From Chitinophagales bacterium (lineage in GTDB: Bacteria; Bacteroidota; Bacteroidia; Chitinophagales; UBA2359), in contig JAWKLZ010000001.1 in the NCBI GenBank assembly GCA_041392475.1, forward strand, positions 3,534,001 through 3,598,000: 64,000 nt of DNA, in the 5' to 3' direction. The notes below the pieces were generated by a model. The model was not told where the DNA came from, ran no database searches, and was given only the letters and a program-made list of their open reading frames with translations. The position numbers and the translations under genes were made by a program. Below are positions 44,890-53,548 of the stretch, piece after piece; within the stretch, counting starts at the first letter, position 1; every line of letters begins with the position of its first letter.

Positions 44890-45358
44890 TCTTTAAAAAA
44901 CCTTTTGAAAATGATTTTCCAGTTCTTTGACGCTGTCTAGTTTTGGTAAATAAATGCTTCCATTCTATTTGTTTTGATATATACCAAAAATGCCTTTTGT
45001 GGTCTTTTGGATATATTCTAACAAAATACAAATCAAGGTCTTTGGCTTGGTATTCTTGTTGAATTTTAGCCAATTCATTTTGTTTGTTTAAGAAAACAAA
45101 ACCCTCTAAAAAAACAACAATATCAATATCATTTGGGTTTCGCTTTAAAGTGACAAAACTACCATCTATCCACACTGTAAAGTTGGGGGTTATTTGTTCA
45201 CTAAATTGTGTTATGAAATCCAAATAACTCTCAAACAAAAGCTTGCGTGTTGTAGAACTGCGTATCTTTTCAACAAGATATTCTATCAATTCGTTCTCCT
45301 CGGTGAGAATTTCTTTTGCAGGTGTGAGAAAGCCTTCTCGTGTAAAGTTTAAAGCCAT
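44867..45358 (-). CDS. Minimal nucleotidyltransferase-fold protein (DUF6932-like)
   Basis: 163 residues. The nucleotidyltransferase signature is complete: WIDGSFVTLKRNPNDIDIVVFL, with GS at 66-67 and Asp77/Asp79 as metal ligands. The domain is compact and resembles the MNT-like DUF6932 group. The basic C-terminus (KTRQRQRTGKSFSKGFLKIEY) could bind nucleic acid. Overlaps the small helical gene that follows. MNT proteins often act as antitoxins that AMPylate a partner HEPN toxin; whether that holds here is unknown. Confidence 0.8.
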   Translation of the reverse strand: MALNFTREGFLTPAKEILTEENELIEYLVEKIRSSTTRKLLFESYLDFITQFSEQITPNFTVWIDGSFVTLKRNPNDIDIVVFLEGFVFLNKQNELAKIQQEYQAKDLDLYFVRIYPKDHKRHFWYISKQIEWKHLFTKTRQRQRTGKSFSKGFLKIEYYEQK

Positions 45359-45508
45359 ATACCAAATTGGAAATAATATTTGAGCGAATATACTTAAATA
45401 ACTTTTCGACGTTATTAATTTTGGAAAGAAATTTGCAGCCTAAAGCACAAGACTTTAAATACATCTCACCTGCTTTATAAATCTATTTCTTTGATTCAAA
45501 CTTCCATC

Positions 45509-46612
45509 TCACTCAAAAAAACTATTCCCATTCGGAGCTACTTTCACTCCAAAAGCATCCACAAAATTTCCCGAATCAGCATCGTATCGCTGAATCTCAC
45601 CATCGCCTGCAAAATCTTTGGCATCGCTGACATACAGATAGTTGGTAACGCCATCGTAGCCCAATCCATACAAACTCACCACATTGTTGCCGTCAATGAA
45701 AGGTGTGGTTTGAACGGTGGCTTCTCCGATGGGTTGGCGATAGACTGCACCTCCAAAATTGTAGAAAAGCATCGTTCCAGTGGCATTGGTCACTAAGTCA
45801 AAATTGAAGTCCTGAACCGTTGCGCCCAAATCGAGAGTATCTTCCACTGCAAAAGTGTTGGCGTTGATGCTAAACAACGCACCATGTTCATTGTCATTGT
45901 CATCAAAGACATTGCCCGAACAAGCGACCCATATTTTACCATTGGCATCTCTTACAATTCCTCTCGGTGTATATCCGACTTCAATCTCAGCAACTACTTC
46001 CCCTTTTATGATGTTAATCACGGCGACCTTTCTTTCATGCCCAAAACCTCCCGAACACAAAACCCATACCTTATCTGCTACCTGCAACATTTTGTCAGCA
46101 CCAGCAGGAGTAGAGATAGTATGGATAACACTCAAATTAGCAGTTAGTATAATTGCAACACTTGAAGTCAAACCATCTGCACCCCATTGGGATACATAAG
46201 AGATATCTTCATCAAGTCCCAGAAAAAACCGAGGTTGTTCCAATCCTGTGACTTCCCCTTCCAGCACAAAAGTTTCGGCATTCGCTTGTACAATCTTATT
46301 TGCGCCATTCACCACCACATACACCTTATCTTGAAACACATTGACCGATTGTACCACACTGCCCAGTGATTCGGTATTAACCCGTGCAAAAATTTCATTT
46401 TCCACCACATTCGTTTCTCGATTGAAGAAGGAAACCGTACCCAAACCTCCTCCAAATTGCCCTTCGTTGGCAATCAAGACTCCTTTGGCATACAGTGGTG
46501 TCTCGATTGGAGGTGGTAATACGCAACAATCCTCATCATCTTTGCAGGAAGTGGCAAACGACAATACAATGACTATAATAAAAGCACCTAAAATACGCAA
46601 ATGATTTTTCAT
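45509..46612 (-). CDS. BtuG/YncE-like surface lipoprotein (beta-propeller)
   Basis: 367 residues. Lipobox LSFATSCKD (Cys about 23) followed by an acidic DDEDCC segment, which can act as a surface-export signal in Bacteroidota. The body has seven-bladed-propeller repeats of DUF5074/YncE type (GVLIANEGQFGGGLGTVSFFN, SLGSVVQSVNVFQDKVYVVVNG, GYTPRGIVRDANGKIWVACSG). The NEGxFG start and position after a TonB-dependent receptor resemble BtuG, the surface cobalamin-binding partner of BtuB. Ligand inferred. A -7 box (TACTTTTG, minus strand at 46662-46655) lies in the gap. Confidence 0.83.
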   Translation of the reverse strand: MKNHLRILGAFIIVIVLSFATSCKDDEDCCVLPPPIETPLYAKGVLIANEGQFGGGLGTVSFFNRETNVVENEIFARVNTESLGSVVQSVNVFQDKVYVVVNGANKIVQANAETFVLEGEVTGLEQPRFFLGLDEDISYVSQWGADGLTSSVAIILTANLSVIHTISTPAGADKMLQVADKVWVLCSGGFGHERKVAVINIIKGEVVAEIEVGYTPRGIVRDANGKIWVACSGNVFDDNDNEHGALFSINANTFAVEDTLDLGATVQDFNFDLVTNATGTMLFYNFGGAVYRQPIGEATVQTTPFIDGNNVVSLYGLGYDGVTNYLYVSDAKDFAGDGEIQRYDADSGNFVDAFGVKVAPNGNSFFE

Positions 46613-46672
46613 ATTTTTTTAATTACTGGGTTTTAGAATATCACAAATAGGCTGCAAAAGTAGCTTTTTCCT

Positions 46673-48601
46673 TTAGAATTTACCTCCAATTTTTAGTCCA
46701 AACTCCCAATACCGCAAAGGCATTGCTCTAAAAGCAATCACTTGATAGCTTTCATTCCAAAGATTGTTTACCTTCAATTGCAGTTGTAGCGGATGATTTT
46801 TATTTTTTCCCAAACTGCAATGTTTAGCCAATACAATACTTCCCAATTGGTAAATGGGAAGAGAATTTGAATTGTCAGCGTTGGTGTAGCGTTTGCCTAT
46901 CAATTGGTGGAAATAACGAATATCGAAATATTGGTTGGAGTGGGTGATTCCCAATTTTACGGTATGCAAAGGCACATAAATCAACTGTTTCCCAACTGCC
47001 TTGTCATTCAAATACCTAGGCTTTTGATTGGTTGTGCGGGTAAAAGCATACATCACATTAACATTCCAATAACCGTTCGTTGTTTGTTTTTTCACACTTG
47101 CTTTCCCTTCAAAACCCCTTGACCAAACTTCCTGTAAGTTGCTCGGACTATAATAGCCCTTATTTGTCGGCAGCCAAAGTATCCAATCTTTGATGTTGCT
47201 ATTGAAGACATTGAGCAATATATCTGCTTCAATACCTTTGATGGGCAGTCGCTGGGTAATTCCAATTTCTTGATTCCAAGCGACTTCTGCCTTCAAATTG
47301 GGATTACCACCCACTTCCCAATACAAATCATTGAAGGTGGGGAGGCGGTAATTTCTCGAAAAATGGGCATTTAGACGAAAAGAGTCATTCAAAGCATACT
47401 CCCATCCCAAAGCTGGCACGATGGGCGCAAATATTTGACTATCTACCATTTCTGCCCGACCACTCAATACTACTTTCAATCGTTCTGCAAAAAAATGAGT
47501 CTTCAAAGCACTGAACATACTGGTTCGATGGCGGCTAAATCCAATGCTACCATAACCATCTGTTTTTGCGTAGTCGTGTGTATAATTGAAGCCTAATTGC
47601 CATTGAAGCATCGGTGACAACTGCCACTTGTGTTCTATTTCGGCAATAGCTGCTTTTGAATGATTGTTGGAGAGTAGATTGACAGCAGAATCCACATAGG
47701 TCAAGTCTTCATAAAGGAACGCCATTCGAGCTTCAATGCTTCGGTTGTCAAATACGCTTTTCCAACTGAGAGCTGTGCGGTAAAATTGGTCGCTTTGGGT
47801 AGCCTTTGAAGGGGCTGTGAGCATGGTTGAAGGGATTTGGCGGTCAGTTGTTTGATACCAAAATTGGAGTCCCAACTGGTGTTTCCCCCCAATTCTCAAA
47901 TAATTTTGCTGCAATATGCCTTCTTGCTTCAAGGCTGCATTTTGTTGGATTTCGCTGGGTTTTGCAGCAAGAGTAGTGTTGGTGAAGGAAAAATCGTTGG
48001 TGGCTTTTTGGTGGTAATATTGCAGAGAAGACACCCATTTTTTTTCACTCCAATTCACTTCATAACTTTGGTGGTGTTTTCCGAAACTGCCCAAACTTTG
48101 AGCGATGTTTATGCTTTTGCCTTGCCCAAAGGTGGGTTGATTTTGAAGGTGAATCACTCCACCAATTGCACCGCTTCCAAATAAGGCACTGCTGCCACCA
48201 TATTGAATTTGGATGTTATCGGTTGTGCTGACAGGAACTAAGGACAAATCGAGTATGCCGTTCATCGAACTTTGCAGATTGAAGCCATTCCACAGAATAG
48301 CGGTATGCGACGAACCTGCGCCTCTTATGTTGGTGCTTGCCAAACTGCTGAGTCCATAGGTTTTGACAAAAAGGGGGGATTGTTGTTCTAATACATCGGC
48401 GAGATTTTGGGCAAAGGATTGCTGCAAAATAGAAGAGTCCAATGTTTGCACTGATTGACCTGTATGGAACTGCTGCAAACGGGATTGGGTAATTTCTACT
48501 ACTTGAAGTTCAATGGAATCCGTCATTATTTGGGTCGTTTGGGCTTTTACAGACACGACCAAACTCACCATCAGCCAAAAATAAAATAGGTTTTGTTTCA
48601 T
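46673..48601 (-). CDS. TonB-dependent receptor, BtuB-like
   Basis: 642 residues. Signal peptide MKQNLFYFWLMVSLVVSVKAQ. A TonB-box-like N-terminus and plug domain (about 25-150; LADVLEQQSPLFVKTYG, NIRGAGSSHTAILWNG, LFGSGAIGGVIHL) are followed by a beta-barrel ending in Trp/Phe-rich strands (AFRAMPLRYWEFGLKIGGKF). It is short, with no carboxypeptidase-like N-domain, as in BtuB. Together with the BtuG-like lipoprotein 60 bp downstream it probably imports cobalamin or a similar corrinoid. A -7 box lies directly before its ATG. Confidence 0.88.
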   Translation of the reverse strand: MKQNLFYFWLMVSLVVSVKAQTTQIMTDSIELQVVEITQSRLQQFHTGQSVQTLDSSILQQSFAQNLADVLEQQSPLFVKTYGLSSLASTNIRGAGSSHTAILWNGFNLQSSMNGILDLSLVPVSTTDNIQIQYGGSSALFGSGAIGGVIHLQNQPTFGQGKSINIAQSLGSFGKHHQSYEVNWSEKKWVSSLQYYHQKATNDFSFTNTTLAAKPSEIQQNAALKQEGILQQNYLRIGGKHQLGLQFWYQTTDRQIPSTMLTAPSKATQSDQFYRTALSWKSVFDNRSIEARMAFLYEDLTYVDSAVNLLSNNHSKAAIAEIEHKWQLSPMLQWQLGFNYTHDYAKTDGYGSIGFSRHRTSMFSALKTHFFAERLKVVLSGRAEMVDSQIFAPIVPALGWEYALNDSFRLNAHFSRNYRLPTFNDLYWEVGGNPNLKAEVAWNQEIGITQRLPIKGIEADILLNVFNSNIKDWILWLPTNKGYYSPSNLQEVWSRGFEGKASVKKQTTNGYWNVNVMYAFTRTTNQKPRYLNDKAVGKQLIYVPLHTVKLGITHSNQYFDIRYFHQLIGKRYTNADNSNSLPIYQLGSIVLAKHCSLGKNKNHPLQLQLKVNNLWNESYQVIAFRAMPLRYWEFGLKIGGKF

Positions 48602-48606
48602 TGCTG

Positions 48607-48614
48607 CAAAATTA
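48607..48614 (-). promoter_or_regulatory. -7 box abutting the btuB-like start codon
   Basis: TAATTTTG on the minus strand ends five bases before the ATG at 48601. If used, the mRNA would be leaderless or nearly so. The 122-bp gap to the divergent marR is too short for a full cobalamin riboswitch, and none is visible. Confidence 0.45.
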
Positions 48615-48672
48615 CGTTAAGTTTTGGAATTGGCTTGTCTCCTACAAACCTCAAAACTTGTTTATAAAAACT

Positions 48673-48696
48673 TATCTTTGTAATCCATTATCTTTG
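48673..48696 (+). promoter_or_regulatory. Two tandem -7 boxes upstream of marR
   Basis: TATCTTTG occurs twice, at 48673-48680 and 48689-48696, 16 bp apart, upstream of the MarR-family gene at 48724. Either could start its transcription. Confidence 0.45.
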
Positions 48697-48723
48697 TTAT
48701 GACTTATAATTTCGATACAAACA

Positions 48724-49170
48724 ATGAGTTTACAAGAGGAAATCAAACAATCATCGTTTAGAAATGAACGACAAAAAGGAATCATCAACATTGTTTATAC
48801 CTATAATTGGGTGCGAAATCGTTTGAAGGAATTTATTAAACCTTATGGCATTACGATGCAGCAATACAATGTTTTACGTATTCTGAATGGGCAAACTGAG
48901 GCTATTTCTACTGCCGAAATCCGAGAACGAATGTTAGACAATATGTCAGATGCTTCTCGAATTGTGGATAGATTGTATAAAAAAAACTTGGTGAAACGGA
49001 CACAATGCCCTGATGATAGGCGTTTGGTGGATGTGAATATTTCGGAATTGGGCCAAAAACTGCTTCAACAAATTGATCGAAAAACGGCTGAAATGGATGG
49101 TATATTGAAGGGCTTAGAAGAAAATGAAATAATTTTATTGAATGAATTGTTGGATAAGGTGAGGATATAA
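48724..49170 (+). CDS. MarR-family transcriptional regulator
   Basis: 148 residues. The winged helix-turn-helix core is clear: YNVLRILNGQTEAISTAEI and SDASRIVDRLYKKNLVKRTQ, with the wing DDRRLVDVNISELGQKLLQQI. The dimerisation helices lie at both ends. Typical MarR proteins respond to small ligands or oxidants. Divergent from the btuB-like gene, which it may regulate, though no operator palindrome is obvious in the gap. Confidence 0.92.
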   Translation: MSLQEEIKQSSFRNERQKGIINIVYTYNWVRNRLKEFIKPYGITMQQYNVLRILNGQTEAISTAEIRERMLDNMSDASRIVDRLYKKNLVKRTQCPDDRRLVDVNISELGQKLLQQIDRKTAEMDGILKGLEENEIILLNELLDKVRI

Positions 49171-49344
49171 TATATTTCTATTCAAAAAATATAAAGAGTT
49201 TGTATTAAGAGTTCATTTTCTTGAACTTTTCAAAATCAAATACAGTTATAATAATTGTGCTTCAAAAAGTAAAATACTTATCAATCTCAAAAATTATTTA
49301 TCGTTAAATTTCTATATTTTTTCATATAAATATTTCTACCCAAA

Positions 49345-50148
49345 ATGACTGACTCAGACGACCCTCTGCCGTCCCTTTCCTCTCTCTATGATGTTTTTAT
49401 TTCTTTTTCTGTAAAAGACAGAATCTTCGTAAAAGATTTATACGAGATGCTGGTTTCTCAACTCAACATACAACCGTGGTACTCTGGCGAAAAACTCAGA
49501 GGCAAATATCCAAGTTGGCTACTCTACGACATTAATAAAGCCATTCGACAATCAAAGTATTGTATTGCTGTATTTAGCAGAAATACCATTGACAGTAAAT
49601 GGTTTTATGCTGAAGTAGGCGGTTTCTTTGCAAAGGAGACGCTTCATCAAAGGAGAATCATTCCCATTTTGTACGAAATGAATTACGAAGAATTTTTGTA
49701 CTATTTCCCATTATTCGCAGATAGATTTGCGATTACTGAGTATCACAATTTTGAAGCTATTGGTAAACAAATTTTAAAATTTATCTTTGGAGATCAATCT
49801 ATTATAAAAAGTGATGCTTTTCAGCCTATCGAAGATTCAAAGAATTGGATACGTACGAAGACGGGCTTGTATGTGTCTTCTCACAACATTATTACATCTT
49901 CAAAGGAAATAAGTAGAAAAGATGCAGATTATTCGATTTCGTATCAACAGAATGAATTGATTTCTAACGACTCTCTCTTTGAGATACATCGAGTTCATGC
50001 AAATATATTTCAACTACTTGATCAAAATTATTTTTTGAAAATGACTATGGAGAAGTTCTTCTCTACCATTACAACTTCAAAGCAAGCTGAATTTTCGCCA
50101 AGTTCTTCGGTGATTTATGATTCACTCATGCGGCGAAATATTATCTAA
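49345..50148 (+). CDS. TIR-domain protein
   Basis: 267 residues. The TIR domain spans about 14-150: YDVFISFSVKDRIFVKDLYEML, DINKAIRQSKYCIAVFSRN, and the WFYAEVGGFF stretch with Glu90 in the W-x-x-x-E arrangement of catalytic TIRs. TIR enzymes cleave NAD+ or make cyclic ADP-ribose signals, often in defence systems. The C-terminal ~115 residues are unrecognised and could be an oligomerisation or sensor part. No partner such as ThsA, a STING-like protein or pAgo is next to it. The convergent neighbour is a protein of unknown function. Confidence 0.85.
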   Translation: MTDSDDPLPSLSSLYDVFISFSVKDRIFVKDLYEMLVSQLNIQPWYSGEKLRGKYPSWLLYDINKAIRQSKYCIAVFSRNTIDSKWFYAEVGGFFAKETLHQRRIIPILYEMNYEEFLYYFPLFADRFAITEYHNFEAIGKQILKFIFGDQSIIKSDAFQPIEDSKNWIRTKTGLYVSSHNIITSSKEISRKDADYSISYQQNELISNDSLFEIHRVHANIFQLLDQNYFLKMTMEKFFSTITTSKQAEFSPSSSVIYDSLMRRNII

Positions 50149-50158
50149 TCACCTGAAG

Positions 50159-50977
50159 CTACTCATTCTTCAAATCCCGAACATCAAAACTGCTGGGAAG
50201 TGTACTTTTCCAGCAATTTTTTTCTTTTTTGTCAAAGTAGCGCAAAATGTTCTTGTGTATTTCTTCCTCATTTTCTTCCATATCCAAAACTTGATGGCTC
50301 AAATCTTCAAAGCGTTTTCCTTCCTCTTCCCGAATCCAAACCTCTCTCCCACCTATCGGCGCTCCACCATTTGACATTCCTGCAAAAATTCCCAATAATA
50401 CCTTTGGTTTTGAAGCACTTGCTAAGCGCATGACCATATAAATCTGCCTATCGTCTTTTTCCCTTCCATCTAGCAAACACCGCAAACAGCCTCCTCGCAA
50501 GGTCAGTTCTGAGCGATACACAATGTTGTGTTCTCCTTTCATCTCAATAACTGTATTCCCATTTTCTTGAAAAATGTGCAGGGGTGCAGCCAGCAATTCT
50601 GACCTACCCGAATTTGTTCTCACATAGCTTTTCCATGTGCCTCCACAGCGCTGTAATATTTCATCGTGCGACTCTGATTTAGGCACTGCCAAATTCTCAA
50701 AAGTCCTAAAATCTTGATAGCCTGCATGTCGAGCGATGGTGTCTAAATAATTTTTGCTGAGGGCCAAAAACTCATTTTCTTCCATCTTATTGAGAGGTCT
50801 ATACATATTGTCGTAGATGTATCTCTCTCCTATCATTACTCCTTTCAACCGCCCTTCGTCTATTGCAGCGTTTATTTCTTCAGTTAATTCTTTAAAATCA
50901 GCATGATTCAGCGATTTGCCTGTTTGTTGAGTCACTTTGGTTAACAACTGCTCTATCTTTTTTGCTTCAACTTTCAT
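50159..50977 (-). CDS. Unknown soluble protein convergent with the TIR gene
   Basis: 272 residues. The N-terminal 60 residues (EQLLTKVTQQTGKSLNHADF, ELTEEINAAIDEGRL) form two helices like the small N-terminal module found in many Bacteroidota regulatory or defence proteins. The central part (about 85-240) is beta-rich, with SYVRTNSGRSELLAAPLHIF, GGCLRCLLDGREKDDRQIYMVMRL and GIFAGMSNGGAPIGGREVW. It may be a ligand-sensing beta-sandwich. The gene ends 10 bp from the TIR stop, tail to tail. Function unknown. Confidence 0.65.
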   Translation of the reverse strand: MKVEAKKIEQLLTKVTQQTGKSLNHADFKELTEEINAAIDEGRLKGVMIGERYIYDNMYRPLNKMEENEFLALSKNYLDTIARHAGYQDFRTFENLAVPKSESHDEILQRCGGTWKSYVRTNSGRSELLAAPLHIFQENGNTVIEMKGEHNIVYRSELTLRGGCLRCLLDGREKDDRQIYMVMRLASASKPKVLLGIFAGMSNGGAPIGGREVWIREEEGKRFEDLSHQVLDMEENEEEIHKNILRYFDKKEKNCWKSTLPSSFDVRDLKNE

Positions 50978-50988
50978 TGACTTGCCTT

Positions 50989-51025
50989 TTGAAAAACTAT
51001 GGAAAAACTATGGAAAAACTATGGA
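50989..51025. repeat. 11-bp tandem repeat GGAAAAACTAT
   Basis: About three and a half head-to-tail copies (GAAAAACTAT, GGAAAAACTAT, GGAAAAACTAT, then GGAAATAC) just upstream of the minus-strand gene at 50977. The rest of the gap to 51260 shows nothing recognisable. Confidence 0.8.
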
Positions 51026-51260
51026 AATACAATGAAAAGATGGGCAAAATCTTGCAAAACCACAATCGCCAATCTCCATTTTCCATACAAACGACATCAA
51101 TACTTTCCCAACAACATAAAAATTTTAGGGTTGCCAAATAATTCTACCAATAACAAATTGCTTATTATTTGTTATTGCAACTCTGCAAAACTCCACAAAA
51201 CGATGGATTAGTATGTAAATACTAAGTAAAAAGTCTGTAAACCATTGAATTAAAGCACCT

Positions 51261-51268
51261 TAAATTTG
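51261..51268 (+). promoter_or_regulatory. Putative -7 box of the small KGG peptide gene
   Basis: TAAATTTG fits the TAnnTTTG consensus and lies 68 bp before the ATG. It sits in a 285-bp non-coding stretch, so its presence supports a transcript for the small gene. Confidence 0.45.
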
Positions 51269-51335
51269 CAATGTAATTACACACGAGCTGGTATTACTTC
51301 ATTTTATTTTTTCATAATTTAAAATATTAACTATC

Positions 51336-51476
51336 ATGTCTAACGTAACTTCTATTGCAAGTAATGGTGTTTTTGGTGAATTTAGTCAATATGTTATCAC
51401 TAATCCGAATGCTGTAAAAGGCGGAACGGATGGAAGTGCAGCATCCGAGGTATCTCCTGAACACGTGAATCTATAG
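51336..51476 (+). CDS. 46-residue peptide with KGG leader-like motif (RiPP-precursor-like)
   Basis: ATG at 51336, stop TAG at 51474-51476. The peptide begins MSNVTSIASNGVFGEFSQYV, continues ITNPNAVKGG and ends TDGSAASEVSPEHVNL. The AVKGG resembles the double-glycine cleavage sites of Bacteroidota natural-product leader peptides, and would leave a 16-residue core of Ser, Asp, Glu and Thr with no Cys. The gene has a -7 box upstream and a strong terminator 25 bp downstream, so it is an isolated transcription unit. No maturation enzyme or C39 exporter is near, so another role (structural or signalling peptide) is possible. Confidence 0.6.
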   Translation: MSNVTSIASNGVFGEFSQYVITNPNAVKGGTDGSAASEVSPEHVNL

Positions 51477-51500
51477 CATTTTTATAATGTATGGTAATTG

Positions 51501-51543
51501 AAAAGGCAGATAAACGAAATAATATGCTCGTTTTCTGCCTTTT
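51501..51543 (+). terminator. Intrinsic terminator after the KGG peptide gene
   Basis: AAAAGGCAGATAAACGA (51501-51517) pairs with TCGTTTTCTGCCTTTT (51528-51543); a bulged base is needed. A T-rich tail follows. It probably serves the minus-strand gene at 51550 as well. Confidence 0.8.
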
Positions 51544-51549
51544 GTTTTA

Positions 51550-53058
51550 TTATATGCCCCTTTCTTCCAGCTTCTTCAACAACCATTCTCGGTGAACAAT
51601 CCACTTTGCTTCTTCAATTTCCTTCTTCAAACGAATGTATTTTCCTTTGTTCTTATTAAAAGTAGCAGTCTTCAAAATACGACTAATAAATCTTGCAAAA
51701 TTTTGATACGGAAGTATTCTCTCCTTCAATTCTTTGTTACGGAGATACTCTTTAAAATTGTTAATTTCAGCCTCTACAGGCAAAGTAAGTGACTCTTGTG
51801 TGTCATAGTAACAAATGATGAGCAATGTTCTTCGCCAAATTTCAAAGAAAATAAACTTTGAAGTCATTTTATTGAGCCAACTAATTGCAGTTGCATAGTC
51901 AGGTTCTTTACGGTAAACATACAGTAAGGCTTGACAATAAGCATATATATCTTCTGCACGATGAAAAGGAGTTAATTTTTTTTCGTATTTTTCTATAAAT
52001 TCCTTTGTCCAGTCCCATTCTCCAATGTCAAGTGCGATCGCTACAACATTTCGATAAATCGCATACCCCAATTTCCCTTGTACGAGGAGAAAGTCTCGTT
52101 TCAACAATTCAACATAAAACGTGTATAGAATCCTTTTGTATTCGGATTTTCCCAAATTGATTTGTCTAATCAAAAAATTGAAGATAAGCTCTCGAATGTT
52201 ATTGCGTTCATGAAGAGGAATCTTCAAAGCAACCTCAAAAAATTCTTTTTGCAGTTGTTCATAATGAACATTTCCGTCATCTTCGGTCAGTCCCATTAGT
52301 AGGTAGTAATAAAGCCTAAAAAGAGGGGACTCATTCCATATAAGAGGCTTCAAATGTTCTAAGTAAGGCAAAAAAGCAGGCAAATTCAAATCTTCTATGT
52401 TTGCATCTACAATCTTGCTTCTATCTATAAAAAGTCCTATGTACTTCAATTTTTCGTGTAGATAGAAAAACTCCAAATGCTTCAAACCCTCTTTTATATA
52501 TTCGCCTCTCTTGAAATTATCTTCCAGTTTAAAAACCACGCTTTTTTCCATTTCCAAAATAAACCGATGGTACCAATGAGAGGAAGATTTTTCTTTAGCT
52601 GCGTGAAACTTATTTTCAAACTTTTTTAATTTATTGACATAATACTTATGAGTAAACTCATCTTCTAAGCCTCTTCTGTGCAAATACTTTAAAGTCCATA
52701 TCCCTTTCTCCAAAGAATTATCTTCCTTCATCCATTGATACCTAAAAAAAATATCTAAGTGCCTGTCTAAATTAGACAGCCAGTTGTTAATAATTCTTGG
52801 GTCTGCCCCACCATCTTGGCGCAGTTTTTCCCACAAATAGTTATCGTTGGGATTCAGCACCTCTCCATTGGCATCTTTTTTGGCGAAAACCATATAGTAT
52901 TCATACAAAGCATCCAATACATCAGGCAATACTGCTTCTTTGCCTCTAGGCTTGAAAAAAAAAGGCGATTTGAAATAATCCTTAAAATCTTGCCATTCTT
53001 TCTCCTCAAAGCTTCGCAAAATTCTAAAAGTCTGAGATTGTTTTGTCAATGTGGGCAT
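51550..53058 (-). CDS. Helical-repeat protein of unknown function
   Basis: 502 residues, Lys/Glu/Leu-rich, with no signal or membrane segment. A conserved N-terminus (TFRILRSFEEKEWQDFKDYFKSPFF) is followed by a TPR-like alpha solenoid through most of the chain (for example YANKLKKFENKF- and WLNKMTSKFIFFEIWRRTLL-like pairs). Large families of such ~500-residue helical proteins occur in Saprospiria genomes. A protein-interaction scaffold is likely. The role is unknown. Confidence 0.7.
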   Translation of the reverse strand: MPTLTKQSQTFRILRSFEEKEWQDFKDYFKSPFFFKPRGKEAVLPDVLDALYEYYMVFAKKDANGEVLNPNDNYLWEKLRQDGGADPRIINNWLSNLDRHLDIFFRYQWMKEDNSLEKGIWTLKYLHRRGLEDEFTHKYYVNKLKKFENKFHAAKEKSSSHWYHRFILEMEKSVVFKLEDNFKRGEYIKEGLKHLEFFYLHEKLKYIGLFIDRSKIVDANIEDLNLPAFLPYLEHLKPLIWNESPLFRLYYYLLMGLTEDDGNVHYEQLQKEFFEVALKIPLHERNNIRELIFNFLIRQINLGKSEYKRILYTFYVELLKRDFLLVQGKLGYAIYRNVVAIALDIGEWDWTKEFIEKYEKKLTPFHRAEDIYAYCQALLYVYRKEPDYATAISWLNKMTSKFIFFEIWRRTLLIICYYDTQESLTLPVEAEINNFKEYLRNKELKERILPYQNFARFISRILKTATFNKNKGKYIRLKKEIEEAKWIVHREWLLKKLEERGI

Positions 53059-53419
53059 ACGCTAAAATTGGTTTTTGAGCTTAGAAAAAAAATCAAAAAT
53101 GTTTTTGGGCTTTATTCAACTTTCTTTTATAGTCTCATTATCAGCGAAATACTTTTTTTAAGTCCTAAAAAAGTGAAAATATATTGCCGATTTCAAAGCT
53201 ATTTTAGGGAAAAAGTCTTGTTGCAATTCACACCGAAACCCAGTAAATTGCCAGTAGAATCAAAAAGTAAATGCTGAATGTTACTTATCCCAAAATAGGA
53301 AGAAGTGCCTAATTATACATAAGAAAATAATAACGCTATCAGAGAACTAAATATGAAAAACCTGTTGGTAATTTAACAATTTATTCAATTCTAGTTGAAA
53401 ATAAAATCAAAACTAATAA

Positions 53420-53446
53420 AGCGGTTTCCCCTAAAAGGAAACCGCT
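53420..53446. terminator. Isolated hairpin, possible terminator
   Basis: AGCGGTTTCC / GGAAACCGCT with a 7-nt loop CCTAAAA, followed by TCTGTTTT. A perfect 10-bp stem with a short T tract, but no gene ends nearby on the plus strand. It may be the relic end of a lost gene. Confidence 0.5.
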
Positions 53447-53548
53447 TCTGTTTTACCAAAGATAACAATTACAACGACCATATTCTGGCTATACCATACA
53501 TTGAAGTAGCAATCAGCCCTACCTGCTAATTGGTACTTTGCATGGATT

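Noticed and set aside
48601..48724. A cobalamin riboswitch was expected before the btuB-like gene
   Set aside because: The gap is only 122 bp, shared with a divergent gene, and no conserved B12-box-like segment could be read.
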